Below, piece by piece: positions 25,255-40,200 of a stretch of 64,000 bases of DNA. Location of the stretch: NCBI GenBank assembly GCA_013365325.1, contig JABVXV010000108.1, forward strand, positions 1 through 64,000. The letters run 5' to 3'. Within the stretch, counting starts at the first letter, position 1. Each line of letters opens with the position of its first letter. Made by a program: the position numbers and the translations under genes. Under the pieces are notes generated by a model, which saw only the letters and a list, made by a program, of their open reading frames with translations, was not told where the DNA came from and did no database searches. The stretch is from Dipetalonema caudispina. Lineage: Eukaryota; Nematoda; Chromadorea; Rhabditida; Onchocercidae.

Positions 25255-28200
25255 GTACAAGCGCCGAAATTTGCTTTGAATGTTAGTTTACATTCATTAC
25301 ATTTGTGTAGAGGCAACGAGCAGTAACTCTGCATCGTATACTCATTTCATACGTAACCTGCAGCGAGTGATATTATCACTGATAATGTTTGAAGGGTCAT
25401 GTAACATCTTCCCTTTTATATCTATCAAATACGATTTCATCTGATACTAAGTCAAGGAGATCATTTATAACACTGAATGTTTAGGAATCAGAATAGATTA
25501 TATTTGATAACAAATAAGTTATTTAACATGGATTTGAATCCCATTTTTTCCCATCGGATTTCACAGCTTCATTAATTTTGATTCCAGTAGAACGTATTTT
25601 TCTTCATTTGGCTTTAATCAACGATGATTCGAAATTGGAAGCATTTACTCGAAAATACTTATTGGATATCATAGAGTGCACTTCTACAGGCGGAATTGAA
25701 GTCCGAAATAAAGTAATGTTTGATATCACTAAATGACATTCGGCCAAAGCCTTTAACCGGACTAAAATTCTGATATATGCTTAATATTTTGGTTTTGAAA
25801 GGAATCACTTTTTTGATATTTCTCTAATTTATCAAATTATATGCAAAAAAAAGGTTCTTATTTAAGGGAATGGAAATGTTGACACACTTAAATCGTCGAA
25901 TCAAGAGCAATTCAACGATAACATTACCGTTGAAGGATATCTTACATTATTTATTGTCCTCAACAAAAGGGAACATTTTAGGAACAGTATGAATTACAGT
26001 TTCTTTCGTAACAACGCAACTAAAACTCGCGTATTAAATATTTTGGAAAGCAATTTACCGCCTTTCATTATTTCCCCGTTCTTCCCTTATCCTTGTCAAC
26101 CCTTTCCAAATATTCTATCTCAGTTTATGATATCAGCACTCTTTGCACTTGAACAAGAAACTTTCTTTCACCCTCAAAATTCTTCAGTCCGCAAAATATT
26201 AGGCAAGAATTAACAAATTATATTTTGCACTCCTGAGCAGCTTAAGTTTTATGGCATATTGCTGGATTATTTCCTACAAGAATCACTTTTAAAAATGTTT
26301 GAGATTGATACACATTCCGGCATATAGAGAGCGCGTAATCTTCACTTGTTTAGTTTTAATGATTTGCAGAGTTTTGCAGTTGTTTATCTTAAAATAGCAT
26401 TGGATCGTGTGGATACCAAAGAGCTCATTACTCTTCTTCCAAATCTTCTAGATGGTCTGCTGAAATACACAAGCGAGAAAAAGATATTCGACCAGTGAGT
26501 TTCACTTTCTCCATTAGCTCCATAACCCACTGCATAGATATGCTATTGTTCGGAAAGAAATTCATCCTCCAGACCATTCTGCAAGTTTAGGACATCTTTG
26601 TCCCAAGTCCCAATCCTTTCAGAATATGCTTTACTGTACATTTATGTTAACTGTTATCATTTGCATTCCAAGTAAGCTGTGCAAGTCTATAGCAGCTGAA
26701 AGTATTCAGCTGCAAAATTCCGGTTGTATTTTTAAAATCTGTATAAATTTCGGTCCGTATTTGACCGGAAAAAAAAATTACAGACTTATTATTTTAACTA
26801 CACGTGCTTGGATATCTATTGCCGATGTTAACCAGCAAGCGTGGCCATCACTAAAGTCACTGAAAAACAAAGCAGTCAGATCGGAAATATTGAAATTTTT
26901 TTCGGACGTGCTATATTTCCCGAACTCGAGGTTGGTTACCGTATAGTATGTTTTGAAATATTAGAAACTCTGGTAACCAACGCTAACAGCAAGTCAGTTC
27001 TGGACCTAGCTGTAAGACATACATACCTTTAGCTTTTCACTAGCTTTTAACTTTTTTTTCATCAAATTGTCGTGTAATTTATCTTAGATTTATTTTCCAG
27101 TAGCGAGAAGAGAAATATGGCCATGCTGTTAGATAACTTTTGTGACCATCCATGCATGTCAAAAAATGGATTTCTCCGAATTGCTAAAGATGTTTTAAGT
27201 GACCACAAAATTAGCATTACTGCGGTAAGTTTCCTTTAACATTTGGAATTCAAGAATCTTCAATCACCATATTTTCCAACCTCAAATTTCTCTAATGTGG
27301 AATAGAATTTTGAAAATAAGAAGGTTGTGACTGTTGTTGCTTCGTGTTTCGAGCGTTAACTAAACAACGGACTAGTAATTCTTAGCAGTCTTTCATTTAC
27401 TAGTATATTGCATTTATTTTTATTTTTCAGTTGAAGTTGTCGGTAATAAAGGTGTTGTCATCGGTTTTTTCTGAAGCTGAGATCTTACCACTACTAATTG
27501 GAGCTACTGCACTTGGTCCTAGCGAAGTTGAAGTTGCTGGTGATGTTGCTATCAAAAAGATTGATTTAGAAAAAGTTCTAAGAAATAAGGACACAGTGAA
27601 CAGTTTGTTCAGTTTGTATCTTGGTTTGTCTCGTCAGGTAACTTTCATCATGTTAACTGTTGTCACTTCTTGACATGTTTCTGTGCCGTTGTGAATTTAT
27701 TCAGAATGCAAATCACACAACTCCAAAATTCTCGAATTATAAATGTAAATGCTACTTAACAATACATTAGAGAGCTTTTTTTCAGAATCTGGATGAAAGC
27801 GATAGAATTTTGCCGGCTACTATTCCTATTAAGCTAAAGTTATTGCCTCTACTAATGAGATCTCCTGTTGCGGTTCAAACTTTCCCATATAATATTAAGG
27901 TAAAACATATTCAAAGGTCCCTAAGAGGTCTATTTTCTTTTGAGCTTTTGAACTCAGAGGGATTGAATTTGACCTGAAAACTTGAAATCACTAATCCATT
28001 TATCTTCTCTCTATTGGTTTTTCCGCAATCTATTCTATATTTGAGTGTATCTCATATTATTTAGGTAGCATTTGATGGTTTATTCAGCAAGGAAGATTTC
28101 ATCGAAAATAAACCCCTCAAGCTGCAACAAGCAAGCATTGATTTTTTATTGCTTATCGTGAAAAATTTCCCTGCGAACGCTTTGCCAACATTTGGCCCAG

Positions 28201-31200
28201 TCATATTTTCTTCAATAAGGAAGCTAATTGACCAGAATAAGGTCCGTTAATTTTGGATTTTTTCAACCGTTTTCAAGCTAATTCTCATTTAGATCCCACA
28301 TCAGGGTTGCAGAGTTTTTAACTTGAGTCTTAAGTTTACAATTGGGATTTCATAGGGATCGTTAAAACTTTCTCTTCGAGCTCGTTACTTTTGTCATATC
28401 ATGGAAGGCTGGCTAATCGGTTGGTTTCGTTTCGCAAGGAATTGTAGCGAACTTTGAACATCGCCGGGGTGAGGAAGAATTGGTAAATTTTGCTCGGCGT
28501 GCGATTGCTATGTCAAAGAGTGTTAAACACTAAAAATATTTTTGGTGGATGTTAATAAACTATTTGTATTTTGCAGTCCCCGAGTGTTGTTGCTACAGCC
28601 TATCAATGTTTTGGTATTATTGGTTGCAAAGTTCCGCATCTGGTTGTAAATGATATGGCTCTGCTGCAGGAAACGTTTGATGCCATCCCATCAGTCATTT
28701 TTTCACATTGTTTTTAAATTTTTAATTTTCTTCTTATATCCACATTTTTAAAAATTTTGAATGTTTAGGCACCAGAAGAAGTATCTTTTGCAATAACAGA
28801 CTGCTTAGTAAGCTGGTTACCCGCTTTCTGCGCGTTAAATGATGTTGCTTTAAGCGGTGTTTTGGAAGCACTCATTTCTTCATATATTGTTCATGTATGT
28901 TTTTTGCTTCATTTCTCATGACTTTTGTTTCATAAAAAAGGAATGAGTTCCTGTATCTTATAAAATTATTGTTCTTCAAAATTTACTCTAGTTCCGTGCA
29001 TACAGTAGTCTACTTGTCTGTTTGTATAAAAGCAATCAATCAAGTGCTTAAGATTTTAAAGCCGTACTGCAATCATTTTTTGGAAAAGACTATTCTTGAT
29101 GCACTACTGCATTCAACTATTTCGACGAAGAGTACAAAAATAACTGAAATAGAAATAATACAAACAAAGAAAGCAACTTCTTCAAACAAGTATTTGAATC
29201 TTGAACAGATACATCCAGTGATAATTATAAAAATAATTTTGTGATTATTCTTATTCATTATGCGCATCGCGTTGATGATAACAGTTGATTCACGGGTAAC
29301 TATTATTAATTAAGATATTTGGTAATGAAATTCGTACACATTCATTCTGGGTTTAGCGTTTGGTTAAATAATTTCTAATCCCAATTCTACACTAACACAC
29401 TTCCCAACTTTTCAATTTTCAGTTAAATTATTCAGCTAAATTGAATAATCTATAGGAATATTTTTAGGAATCACCCAAATGTCGTCTTGTTGCTCTGAAA
29501 TTTGTTGGAACATTAGTGAAAACACCATCACTAGAATTTCGCTGGATGCTTTGCCGAACTTGTGGAGATCCGTAAGCATATCAGTGTATTTAAATGCTGT
29601 ACAGCTAAATAAAAGATCTGAGTGCCAGCTTTGTATCAAGATAATGGTGGTAAATAAGTGAAACTAGTTCATTTTGAGCTCAGATGTTAATCCTGTGAAA
29701 TTCATATTATGACCTATAGCCTGATTACTTGCAATCTTGCATTAATATAATTTATGTCAGGCCCAAAGAAGGGTAATTTTGGATATCCAAATTCTTTCTA
29801 ATTAAAGCAATAATTTATTCAGAAGAGACGAAATGAAATACGAAGCTGTGCGTCTACTGGATTTATCAATTGCAGATCCTATTACAACACCTAAATTTGA
29901 AGTAAGACTTGTTCATTTTGGTTTTTTATTGATTTGAAGCAAGAGATACAAATCATTCTTTCAAGGATTTGGTTGAATTTATCCACCGCAAATTGAATTT
30001 ACAAAATACTACTGGAGACATAAACTTTTCAACTGTTGAAGCAAAAAAGAAGAAAGAAGCCTTTGTTGACGAAGTGTTTCACATTGTAAGTTGAAATATA
30101 ATGTTCGTAACTGGCGTGCAACATTATGTTAACTTTAAGGAAAATAACGTGACTTGGAATACTAAACCACGTTTTATATTTCATTACATTTGTGTTGTAT
30201 GTTTCAAGTCAGTAATAGAATTCACCTTTTTAGTTTTTACCTTCAGCAAAGAATAGGACTATTTTGCAGAGGAGTCATGGTTAAAAAGATAAAGTTTACA
30301 AAAATTAATAGATTAGTCCTTCAACAAATAGTGCTAAATTCAGTCTAAAAACTGTTCATTTTAAAACTCTTCAAGCTCATCTTGTTTTTTTGTTGGAAAT
30401 TAAGCTTAATCATTCTGATTTTCTTGCCTAACGTCTAAATTTTCAGTCAGCGCTTTATCTATACGCCAGTTTACAAGTTGTTTGTTCACTACAGCCGTTC
30501 TCTCTAACAGAGGCAGATATTTTTTCAAGAACATCGGATTATGCTATAATCAGTAGCCATCTACTTTCGATCAGTAAAGAGCATCCCGAGATTATACATC
30601 TCTTTCTTGAAATAGTTTTGAAAGCAATTGATGCCCAGCCAGGTGTTTAGATATTTCATGATTTGTTTAGATACTTCATGAAATCTGTGAAAAAAATATT
30701 TTCATAAGAACCGAATGAAAAATCCTATCTTGCGTATTATTGCTCGATTGACGATTCACCTGACCTTTTTTATTTCAATGTTAGCTCAAAAAAGACTGCA
30801 ATAATACATTTCATTTTCCTTCTCTTCTTAAGGAATGTTCATCCATCTATATCATTTTTCCTTCACAGACGATTGGACTGTTATTCATGTTATTTTTCAG
30901 TAATGGCAATAGTTAGGCAAAATAAATGTTGAAATCTCAATGGAAAATACAATTTCAGACAACTTGCTGATCGAAATAGCTTGTTTGTTCTTGCACAGTG
31001 GAAGTGGAAATTTAGATTATAATTATCGTACGGTGGTACGTTATTTTTTTTTCACTTTTTGATAGTTATATTTTCAGCGTTCTTTAACAACTTTATTTCA
31101 AAGATGCTTGCTCAATGGAAAATCCTTAATATATTTTAGCTTCCATTATTCAAATTCCAAGTTTCCTTTTTTGAATTTCCAGCAGAGTGTTATCCGAAAT

Positions 31201-34200
31201 TTCTTTTTCATGTGTGATATTAGGTAAATTAGCCTTTTAATGTCATATAAAGAAACATTGCAATAGAGGATAATAACTTCTCGTTTTCATGTATCCCTTA
31301 CTTTTTTAAAGAAATTTTTGAAGATTTTTGCAGGATATCTTTTTTTAACTATGTAGCTGTGCGGTTTCATTGTTGATTAAGTTCATTTATTGAGCAAAAC
31401 CAATAAAATTCATGGTTTATCCTCTCTTACTATTCCTTAAATCCACAACTTTAGAAATATTCCAGATTGCTTCATCGTTAGAACGTCATCTAAATTCAAA
31501 TTCCCGGATAACTGTTTGTGCAAAACTATCTCAACTTTACAGCCTGATTCTGAGTAATACGGAAAGAAAGAAATGTTTAGATCGGTGCTTAGAACAGTTT
31601 GATAGTCATGATGTAAGTTCTTCATTATCGGCGCTAGTAAACTGATAACTGCAATGGCTAAAAGATATTCCTGTCATGCTTGAAAAAATTTAATTTTTTT
31701 TTAATGTTAAAAGTGTGTTCAAGATCTTTTGTTTGTTGGTTATCACTGAGAAAAATATGAGATAAAAGAACAGCATCGAAATATTGGCGTATGAGTTCGA
31801 GTAAATAAAAAATGAAATTTCAGATTTTATTTAGGTATCTCACTTTTGAATCATAGTTCAGATATGCTCAGATTCGAACATATTTGTCATATTCACGATC
31901 AAGATACAAAAACTGCAAAAAAAAAAAACCAATTTTTCAGGAGTTACCAGTTCGAGTCCCATGGCTTTGTGCATACTTAGCAACTCAGCCATTGCTAGAC
32001 TTCTGTGTTGAAGAAGTCAACAGAATTAAGATTCGTTTAGTGAATGTAATTGAAACATTGTCTGCACAGCAATACTTTGAAGCAGCTTGCGGTTCATTGG
32101 CAGAATTGCTGAGAAGAGCCATCTTTAATCTCAGTGAAGCAGAAAAGGTGGTCGCTTCCAAAATGCTTGTTAACTTTGATTTTAACTGGAAACTAGATTT
32201 ATTTAATTGTCTCCTGAATTTTTTTTGGATTTATGAGTCTTTAGGTTTTCTTTAGGTTCATACGACGAAGAAGTGTCATACACTAAATTTTTCCTCACAA
32301 TATTTACATCTTGGGTTCTTAAAATCACCATTATTTCGAAGTGCGTCATCAATTTTTCATCTTAGTTTTGTTTTTCAGACGAAATTAGTGTCATCAGTTT
32401 CGGATAATCAATTTTATTCACTCTGTGAATTGTTAGGGAAAATAGTAGTATCTCGAAAGGATACTTTAACATCAAAAATGAAGGAGTCAGCCGCACAATG
32501 CATTGGTTTTCTGTCATTGCATAGCTTGCCAACTACTTTATATGAAAAAATCTTGGCTCAGTTATTTGCATGTGGTGAGGTAAGTCTCTAGATTTGTTGC
32601 TTTTAATTATAGCTGCTATGTATTACGAAATAGGTGATTTACTAGACGAAGCTCAATTTTTAAAAAAAGAATTTCCAAAAGAACTTTTTTTCTATGGCCT
32701 ATAATTTGTAATGCATCCAAAAAGTGACATGCGCCTAGATTGCATTTACTAAATTTAATCCGTGAACCTATAAATCAACAGTAGATATGAAATATTTAGT
32801 ACTCCAACAAGGCGTTTTTTAATGAAGTAATTATTGGCACTAGATTGTTAACATTTTAGAATTTTAGAAAATTATTGTTGCTGTGTAATATTTTTGTTTT
32901 CAAATATTTCAAAAATTTCACTGCACTCCTAATTGTAAGTATGGGAACTGAGAGCTAATTTAGAATTTTATAAGATTACTCGCCTTGCTTATTGGATAAA
33001 TATAGATAAAAAGTTCAGGCAGCGTTATATATTTTGTTTCTTCAGATAGCAATCCAACCAGAACTGCAATTTACAATTGGCAATGCGCTTTTCGACGCCA
33101 CTTTCGGTGAAAGTTCTCCATCACGCAGAAATATTTTCACTGAGACAGAGGAATATTTTCTGGTAAATTTGGAAATTTTTTGAAAGTGTAAAGAACAAAA
33201 TGATATACTGAATGAAGCGGTTAAGCGGTACAAAGTTCCGATAATTTATTATTCGTTTTGGGATAGATTAGGTTTTATGGACAAAATTCTCAGGAAAGGA
33301 ACTTGTCTGTCGCTGAACGGGACAGTATTGAAAAGAAAGTTGCGAATTTATTGGAAATTCTGAATGCCAAATTACATCACGTAAATCGTCACCTGCGGCA
33401 TGCAGCGCTTATTTGGTTGTTTACTTTGGTGAAACGATGTGCAGTCATAAGGCTTAATTGCATAACGAACAGTTTGCGCTCCATTCAACATGCTTTTATC
33501 AGTGGTTTAACCGAAACCTACGGTCTACTTTTTTTGCTTTTTTTCTTTACTTTCAGTCTGGATCTATTTTATGACAATTAGCAATCTTTAGTGAAAGTAC
33601 TAAGTAATCTGTCAAGATGGATGAAAATTTTAACAATTCTACAGAAGTATTAAACTTGTTTGTTGCGAATTGCGCTTATTTGGAATGTTTCAATTCTCTG
33701 ACCAAGTTAAAATTGATTTAAATCTTGTCATGAGAACATGCGGGAATCATGAATTTAGATTCGTAAGTAATGCTTTTTTTTCAATGTGAATTGCAGAATT
33801 CTCGCAGGAAGTTGCAAGCGAAGGCCTTGGTGTTATCTTTGAACTAGGTTCTGAAGATCAGAAGAAAGTGATGGTTGAAGAGTTGGTTAATATATTGTCA
33901 GTTGGTCGAAAACGAGTCGATCCGGTTGCACCGGATACGCTTTTGTTCGCGAAGGGTGAATTGAGCACTGCATCAATGGGGTCTGCCTGAATACTTGATT
34001 TTGATTTAAATTTTGTCTTTAGCTTAAATTCTGTAAGTAGCCACTATTGCAGCAGATAACGCTTTTATTTTCCAGTCTTTTTCCCTTTTAATTTTAGAAG
34101 GTGTGATATTACGTATTTCAATTCTGACGTAAAACTGAATCACTCTTGTTATAGGGAAAATTTAACAACCTATAAAGAACTCTGCAGTTTAGCCACGGAT

Positions 34201-37200
34201 TTGAATCAACCAGATCTCGTTTACAAATTTATGCAGCTTGCAAATCACAATATTTTGTGGAATTCCAAAAAAATAAGTTTTTTTATTTTTAATTTATTTT
34301 CCTAGATTTTCCACAAGATGTTTTTAAAATAGAATCTTGTTTTTAGGGTGCAGCTTTCAGTTTCGGTATTATAATGCAACAGGCGAGAAGTGCAATGGAA
34401 CCATATTTGGCGCAGTTGGTGCCCAAACTTTACAGATACCGATACGATCCTGATTTGAAAGTTCAAGGCGCCATGCGTTCAATTTGGCAGACAGTTACAG
34501 TTTCTAAGATAAGTGTGGTGCGTTTCAATTACTAACAAAAGCGATATATTTTGATCAATGAAAACCAATTTATTTCCTTTTTTTGTCATGACATAAAAAT
34601 TCATGTTGTTGATTGTTTCGTTTATTATTTTATGTATTTTGGAATGGTAAGTGTAATTTCTATAGTACATTATAAGATTATGATCTGAATTCATAATTTC
34701 TTTGAATGCAGTACAGACTTCAGTGTATCGAAGACCACTGTAACGTTAGCAGTAATTATTTTGTCCGTAATAATGATTTTAATTTAAATATAACGAACTT
34801 TGGTTTTAGCAAATATAACATCTCAAATATCAATATCTTACTAATCCAACTTAATTTCAGATTGAAGAATATGCAGATGCTATTTTCAATGAACTTAAAT
34901 TAACCCTTACAGATCCTCAATGGCGAACGCGTGAGTCGAGGTCTGTCTTATCACTTGCTTTTTTTCTCATTTTTTAAATCACAACGAAAAGTCGAATATA
35001 ATTTTTTTTGAGTATTTCTATGAAACAATGTGGCGTATTAATTATTTGAGCAAACTGGGCTTTTCATTTATCGTAGATAGTTACCATGCTCGGTTATAGT
35101 TACCTTCGGTTTATCTCGATGGATTCTTATTACTCTTCACATATTTAATTACGATTAGAACCTTCTAACCTTTCTGTTTACTTTCTTTTGTTTCTTTTTC
35201 TCCTTAACTCTTTATTTTTTAAAGTAATAACTAAATGTTGAGCTGTTAATTTTACTTTTTTGGTTCATTTAAAGCCAACGGCTTCATACTCATTTGTTTC
35301 CCGAAATTTTTGCAGTTGTCTGGCATTAGCAGATTTGCTCAGTACATATTGTACTAATGAAATGGTGGAACATTTTGGTCAACTTTTCGAAATATTATAT
35401 CGAGTACAGGATGATATAAAAGTGCTTAGTTCTATACGGATCATATTCTATGGCAAAAAATATTTGAAACATCTTTGTTCATTCTTTCAATTCAGCAAGA
35501 ATCAAATGTTTAACTTCTTGTTCAAATACTCCAATAAATTGTGTCTGAATACGAAATTTCTCTTGTATACTTGTTTAACTGTATACCATTGTCCAGGAAT
35601 CAGTTCGAGTAGCAGCAGGACGCACTCTGTCAAGTCTTATTAAAATTACTGTACGCAAATGCTCTTCAGTTAATGGCGCCAAAGCTATCCGACTGCTTGG
35701 GGTGGTACTTCCGGTTATTGTTGAAAAAGGAATTGGATCGAGCATCAAAACTAATAAAATGCTAAGGTTTGCTTTTCAGAATAGCTTCTAAGGTTTGCAG
35801 GTCTTTATTCTTTCTTAAAGGAAACAATTTTCATTTTTCGGTTATAAAGCGGCAATTCATAAATTTTTAGCCTAAAGATGATCATGGACATTATAAAGGA
35901 AGCTGGCTCGGCACTGCAAGAATATATAAATATAATTGTGCCGTGCTTGCTAGACTCACTGAGTGAAGAGGAACCGACAGTTCTGAATTATCTTGCTGCT
36001 AGATCAAGTTTAGATGAACTGGAAGTGGTAAATTTTTTGGAAATGTTTTCTTCCTGACTTACATTTTATAACGAATCAGAGCATTCCGTAAGAACTTTTT
36101 CTATATTGAATTGAAGTAAAAGCAGAATTTCCTAAGCTTTACCTGCTTATTTTGTGACGTTAACTTCTGTTTTACTCAATGTATTTCTTTTCAATCACAC
36201 TGTTTTCAGTGTTCCAGCTTTTGTTTCATTTTGCAGAAAACTTAGAGTTATTGTTTAGCTTTAGTCAAACGTTAAAAAAAAAAAAAAAAACATTGTTTAA
36301 GCTGGATTCAGCCCGTATGTCAGTAGCACATAGTTCTCCAATGATGAGTGCTCTTCGTTACGTTATCCCGTATGTAAATAAGGATGTTTTCAACTCTTTG
36401 AGTGATAAGTTAGTCGGACAGTTACGCTCCAATGTTGGCGTAACGACACGTACCGGAAGCTGTCAATTTATCATCGATTTGTGCCTTCAACGTCAAGAGC
36501 TGCTAGTGTCTTGTCGATTTTTATGTGGTAGATTCTTTAGATTTTTTGATTCCGTGTCATAAATTTCGTTATTCTTGCATTAATAATAATGCAATTGTGA
36601 CATCATCAAGAGAAATAGAAAACGTTGATTTTCTGAATTTCTTTTGAAGTATTTTTAAATTAAAAGATTCTTCAAATAGAAACGTGCAGCTTTTTCATTT
36701 TGGAATCGCAACTAGTTGCAAAAAAAATTGCGTCTCAACATTTAATTTTCTTTAAATGCAGTAACTACTATTTTATCTTCCAGATAGATTGGTACGGGTT
36801 CTTCTAAATGGCTTAAGTGATCGTAATCCAGTAATTAAAAGACAGTTTTCATCTTGCGTGTCATATTTATTGCGTTTTTCCTCGAAAAAAGAAATAAATC
36901 GGATTCTGGATTACATAAAACAAAAATTGCCAAGTGAACAAGGTAAGTTGAGTGTAAAGCGAAGGAAATTGAAAAGCTTTTGCCGGATATATAAATAAAT
37001 AGAACTTTTTTAACGCAAGTTAGATATATAGGATGTTTTAAAACTCATTCTTTCAAAATATTCACTTGTCAAACTTCTCTCGTATTTTAACGGATGTTCA
37101 AAATTCAAGGAAATTTTAACATTTTATAGTAAGAGGATTCTTGAAGAATGCTTTAATTTCCTTAGTTTGAATAAGTTCAAATATATATTTTTGGAAGAGA

Positions 37201-40200
37201 TGTCATGAAATTTGTTGTTTTCTTGCATTTAAATTTTTCTAAAACTCTGATGCTTGAATTACTAGCAGCCTGTGTTTCAGATGAGGAAAGACTAGCTGTA
37301 TTGCATCTTCTATTCTCTTTATCAAAAAATACCGAAGTTCTTTCTGAATCACTGACGGCTATTCTTCCATTTATATTTCTTTATAAATGCCAAGAAGGTG
37401 GGTCTTTCGGTTCTTTGGTGTCTAAAGATTTTTATATTGTTTGATTCTGGTATAGCGGTTTGTCTAGTCTTCTTTTAAACCCTGTGGATAGGATTTTGTA
37501 TTCTTGCTGTATTTCTTTTCATCTCCCTGTTTGGATAGGATACTTTTTAGTTTAAATTTGACAATCTGATTTTATTAACAGTTTCTCTAGAAGAAATGAA
37601 ATTCTTTGCCATAAAGTCCTTAAGGAATTTTTCAAGAATAAGATAGTGGTTCTGACTTTTCTGGATCCACCTGTTGTTCATACAAAATAGTTCGAAGATT
37701 AAAAATTAAAAGGAACTATGAATTTATATAGTTTTTCAGTCCCCAAAAATGATGAGGTGGAAAAAAGAAGACTCGAAATGTGGGAGGAAGTATGGTCCGA
37801 GTTGGTTCCAGGTGCCATCTTACATCGCTCTTACATTACTAAAGCAAATTTAAGGACTCATTAGAGTGGAAAATAAAATCTCAATACAACTCGTTTTCAA
37901 ACTGAAATTCAATCTGTTGAGGACCCCTTAAGAAATTATAAATTTTCACGTCAACAAGTGATAATAAAATGTGTAATTCCGTCCCAGATACTTCGTCAGC
38001 CATGCGTATATATCGTGCGGAAATAATCAAGGTGGCTTTAATTACAATAAACACAAGTTCTGTTTTTGCAATGAGAGCACAAGCAGCAAAGGCACTTATA
38101 GCAGTTGTCGAATCTGGTGTTCTCAATGATGACGTTAACTGTGCTGGTTTGTTCGTTACTTTAGTTTTAAAAGAGAGCAGTCAGTAATAATCAATTCAAT
38201 TCATTAATAAACTCATGTAATTATGTTAAAACAAATGTGAAATGATTTCATGTCAAGTACTTCCGAAATCCGCTATTGAAAAATTATTGAAGAAATCCCA
38301 AACATAACTAAACCTTATAATTCTCTCTTAAGCTTCTGTTCAGTAATTTCCATGTTTTCCTTCATTAAGCTAGAATTAGTAAGTTATAAGTAAGCAAACA
38401 AGATATAAATAGGGAAGCTCAGAAACAAGGAAATGAATTGAACGTGATGGTTAGGATTAGTGTGAACTATTTAATGAAAGTTTAGTATATATTCTTTCAG
38501 AAATGCTCTACGATAATTTAACAAGCGTACTACATGGCCGAATATGGGATGGTAAAGAAAAGCTAATCGAAGCAATTAATGTGTTATTACGTTCAACAGG
38601 GAAAAGTTTAGCTTCAAGATGGAACGAAACTACTATTGAAAGGGTATACTTACTGCTCAAGTTTATATCAATATTTGCTTACGATTTCAGTTGACAGCTA
38701 GCATGTGAAGCGACACTCGATAAAGTAGCTTGTTCATGTATATTTTGCAAAGCCATTCGCAAATGTATAAATTGCTGGCAAACTTCTAAAAAAACCGTGT
38801 TGTATGAGCTTGGGGGTTGACATCATCAACCCTTGCAACATACTATATGTCGAAGTTAATCGTGTACTTGCATATATTATAATTTTGAAGGTAATTTAAC
38901 TTCATCCCAAAGAACATAGTGTAATGTTAACGATCCAATGATCGAAAATTATACGTATAACATCCGCTTTTTTGATAACGAGAAAATCTTTTTTTTTTAT
39001 AGAAATTTTTACCTTTATGGGAACAGTGTTCGAAAAAAGAGGAGAAGTATAAGGGAGAAGTGATTCTGTGTGCTGCAGTGTTTTGCGAAGTGACCGGTCA
39101 TAATAAAATTGCTCAGCAAGTGATGTCGTATATTTTCAATGTCATGAGCTGCAGTCATTCAGAGTTCGAATTTTACATTCACTTTCAATTTTTTGCTGAA
39201 AATCAATCCAAGGAAATGGCTGAAATGGAACTTGAAAAAGTTCTGTTTTCAATTATAATCATCTTCGAAAACCAAAACAGATCATTGATTATGTGTTAGG
39301 CTTTTGAAATTGATGAAATATTCAGGCCAAATTCCGGCAATAATACCACCGAAGGAAGCAGTATAACTCGTCTGGAAACTTATGATTATCTGACGAAGAT
39401 TGCGCCGGCAATCGCTCATTTGTTACTATCTTTTGATGAAGGTTTGTTCACTGTGCACTGAAGATGCTTTTTTTTCAAATTACATTTTTTTTTTCAATAT
39501 TACTTGTGATCTATATAGTAAGCCTTTTGTCTCCCGAACTTCGACCCTAACCTATCGCGAAGCTCACTTTCATGTGCAATAGTTTTACTTCATATTTAAT
39601 TTATATCAAGCTGCGATGGATTTGTGTACCGGTCGAGCAGAGGTTCCCAATTTCGTTGAATTTTGGAGGTGAAAAGCTTGCGCTTTTCATGGTTTCTCAA
39701 GCAGTCTCATTTGAGCGCAAAATGTTGCAAATCTTTTGTTGTTGTTTAACAATTTATCACAATTTTATTCAAAAACTTAGAACGTGAAACTTGGAAGTGA
39801 GGTGTCTTTTTTGGGCCTGAGTGAGTGCTCTGGCTAAGTTATTCGGTTTTCTATCTTTATTTTTCATTCTTCTCATTGTTGCATCCAACTTTTCTTTTTG
39901 TCGCTTTTCGGTTAGCGTTTCTTCACTCAGTTATTTCGATATCCTGCAAACGTAAGATATTGTCATAAACTTCCCATACGAGGGAAACATTCAAGCAAAT
40001 GAAAATCTTGAAAGCGATGGTTTCATCTGCTACAGTATTCATACAATTACTCTGATTCATTGTTTTCTGCAAAAGTTGGACGGATCCTCCCATTCTACCC
40101 ATTATTTACCTCTATTGTCAACAGACTGCCACATTATTTTCCGATTTAACTAGGACTTGGAATCTGCAGTCAGGCGACTGTCTTTCTGGTTTGAAAAGTA

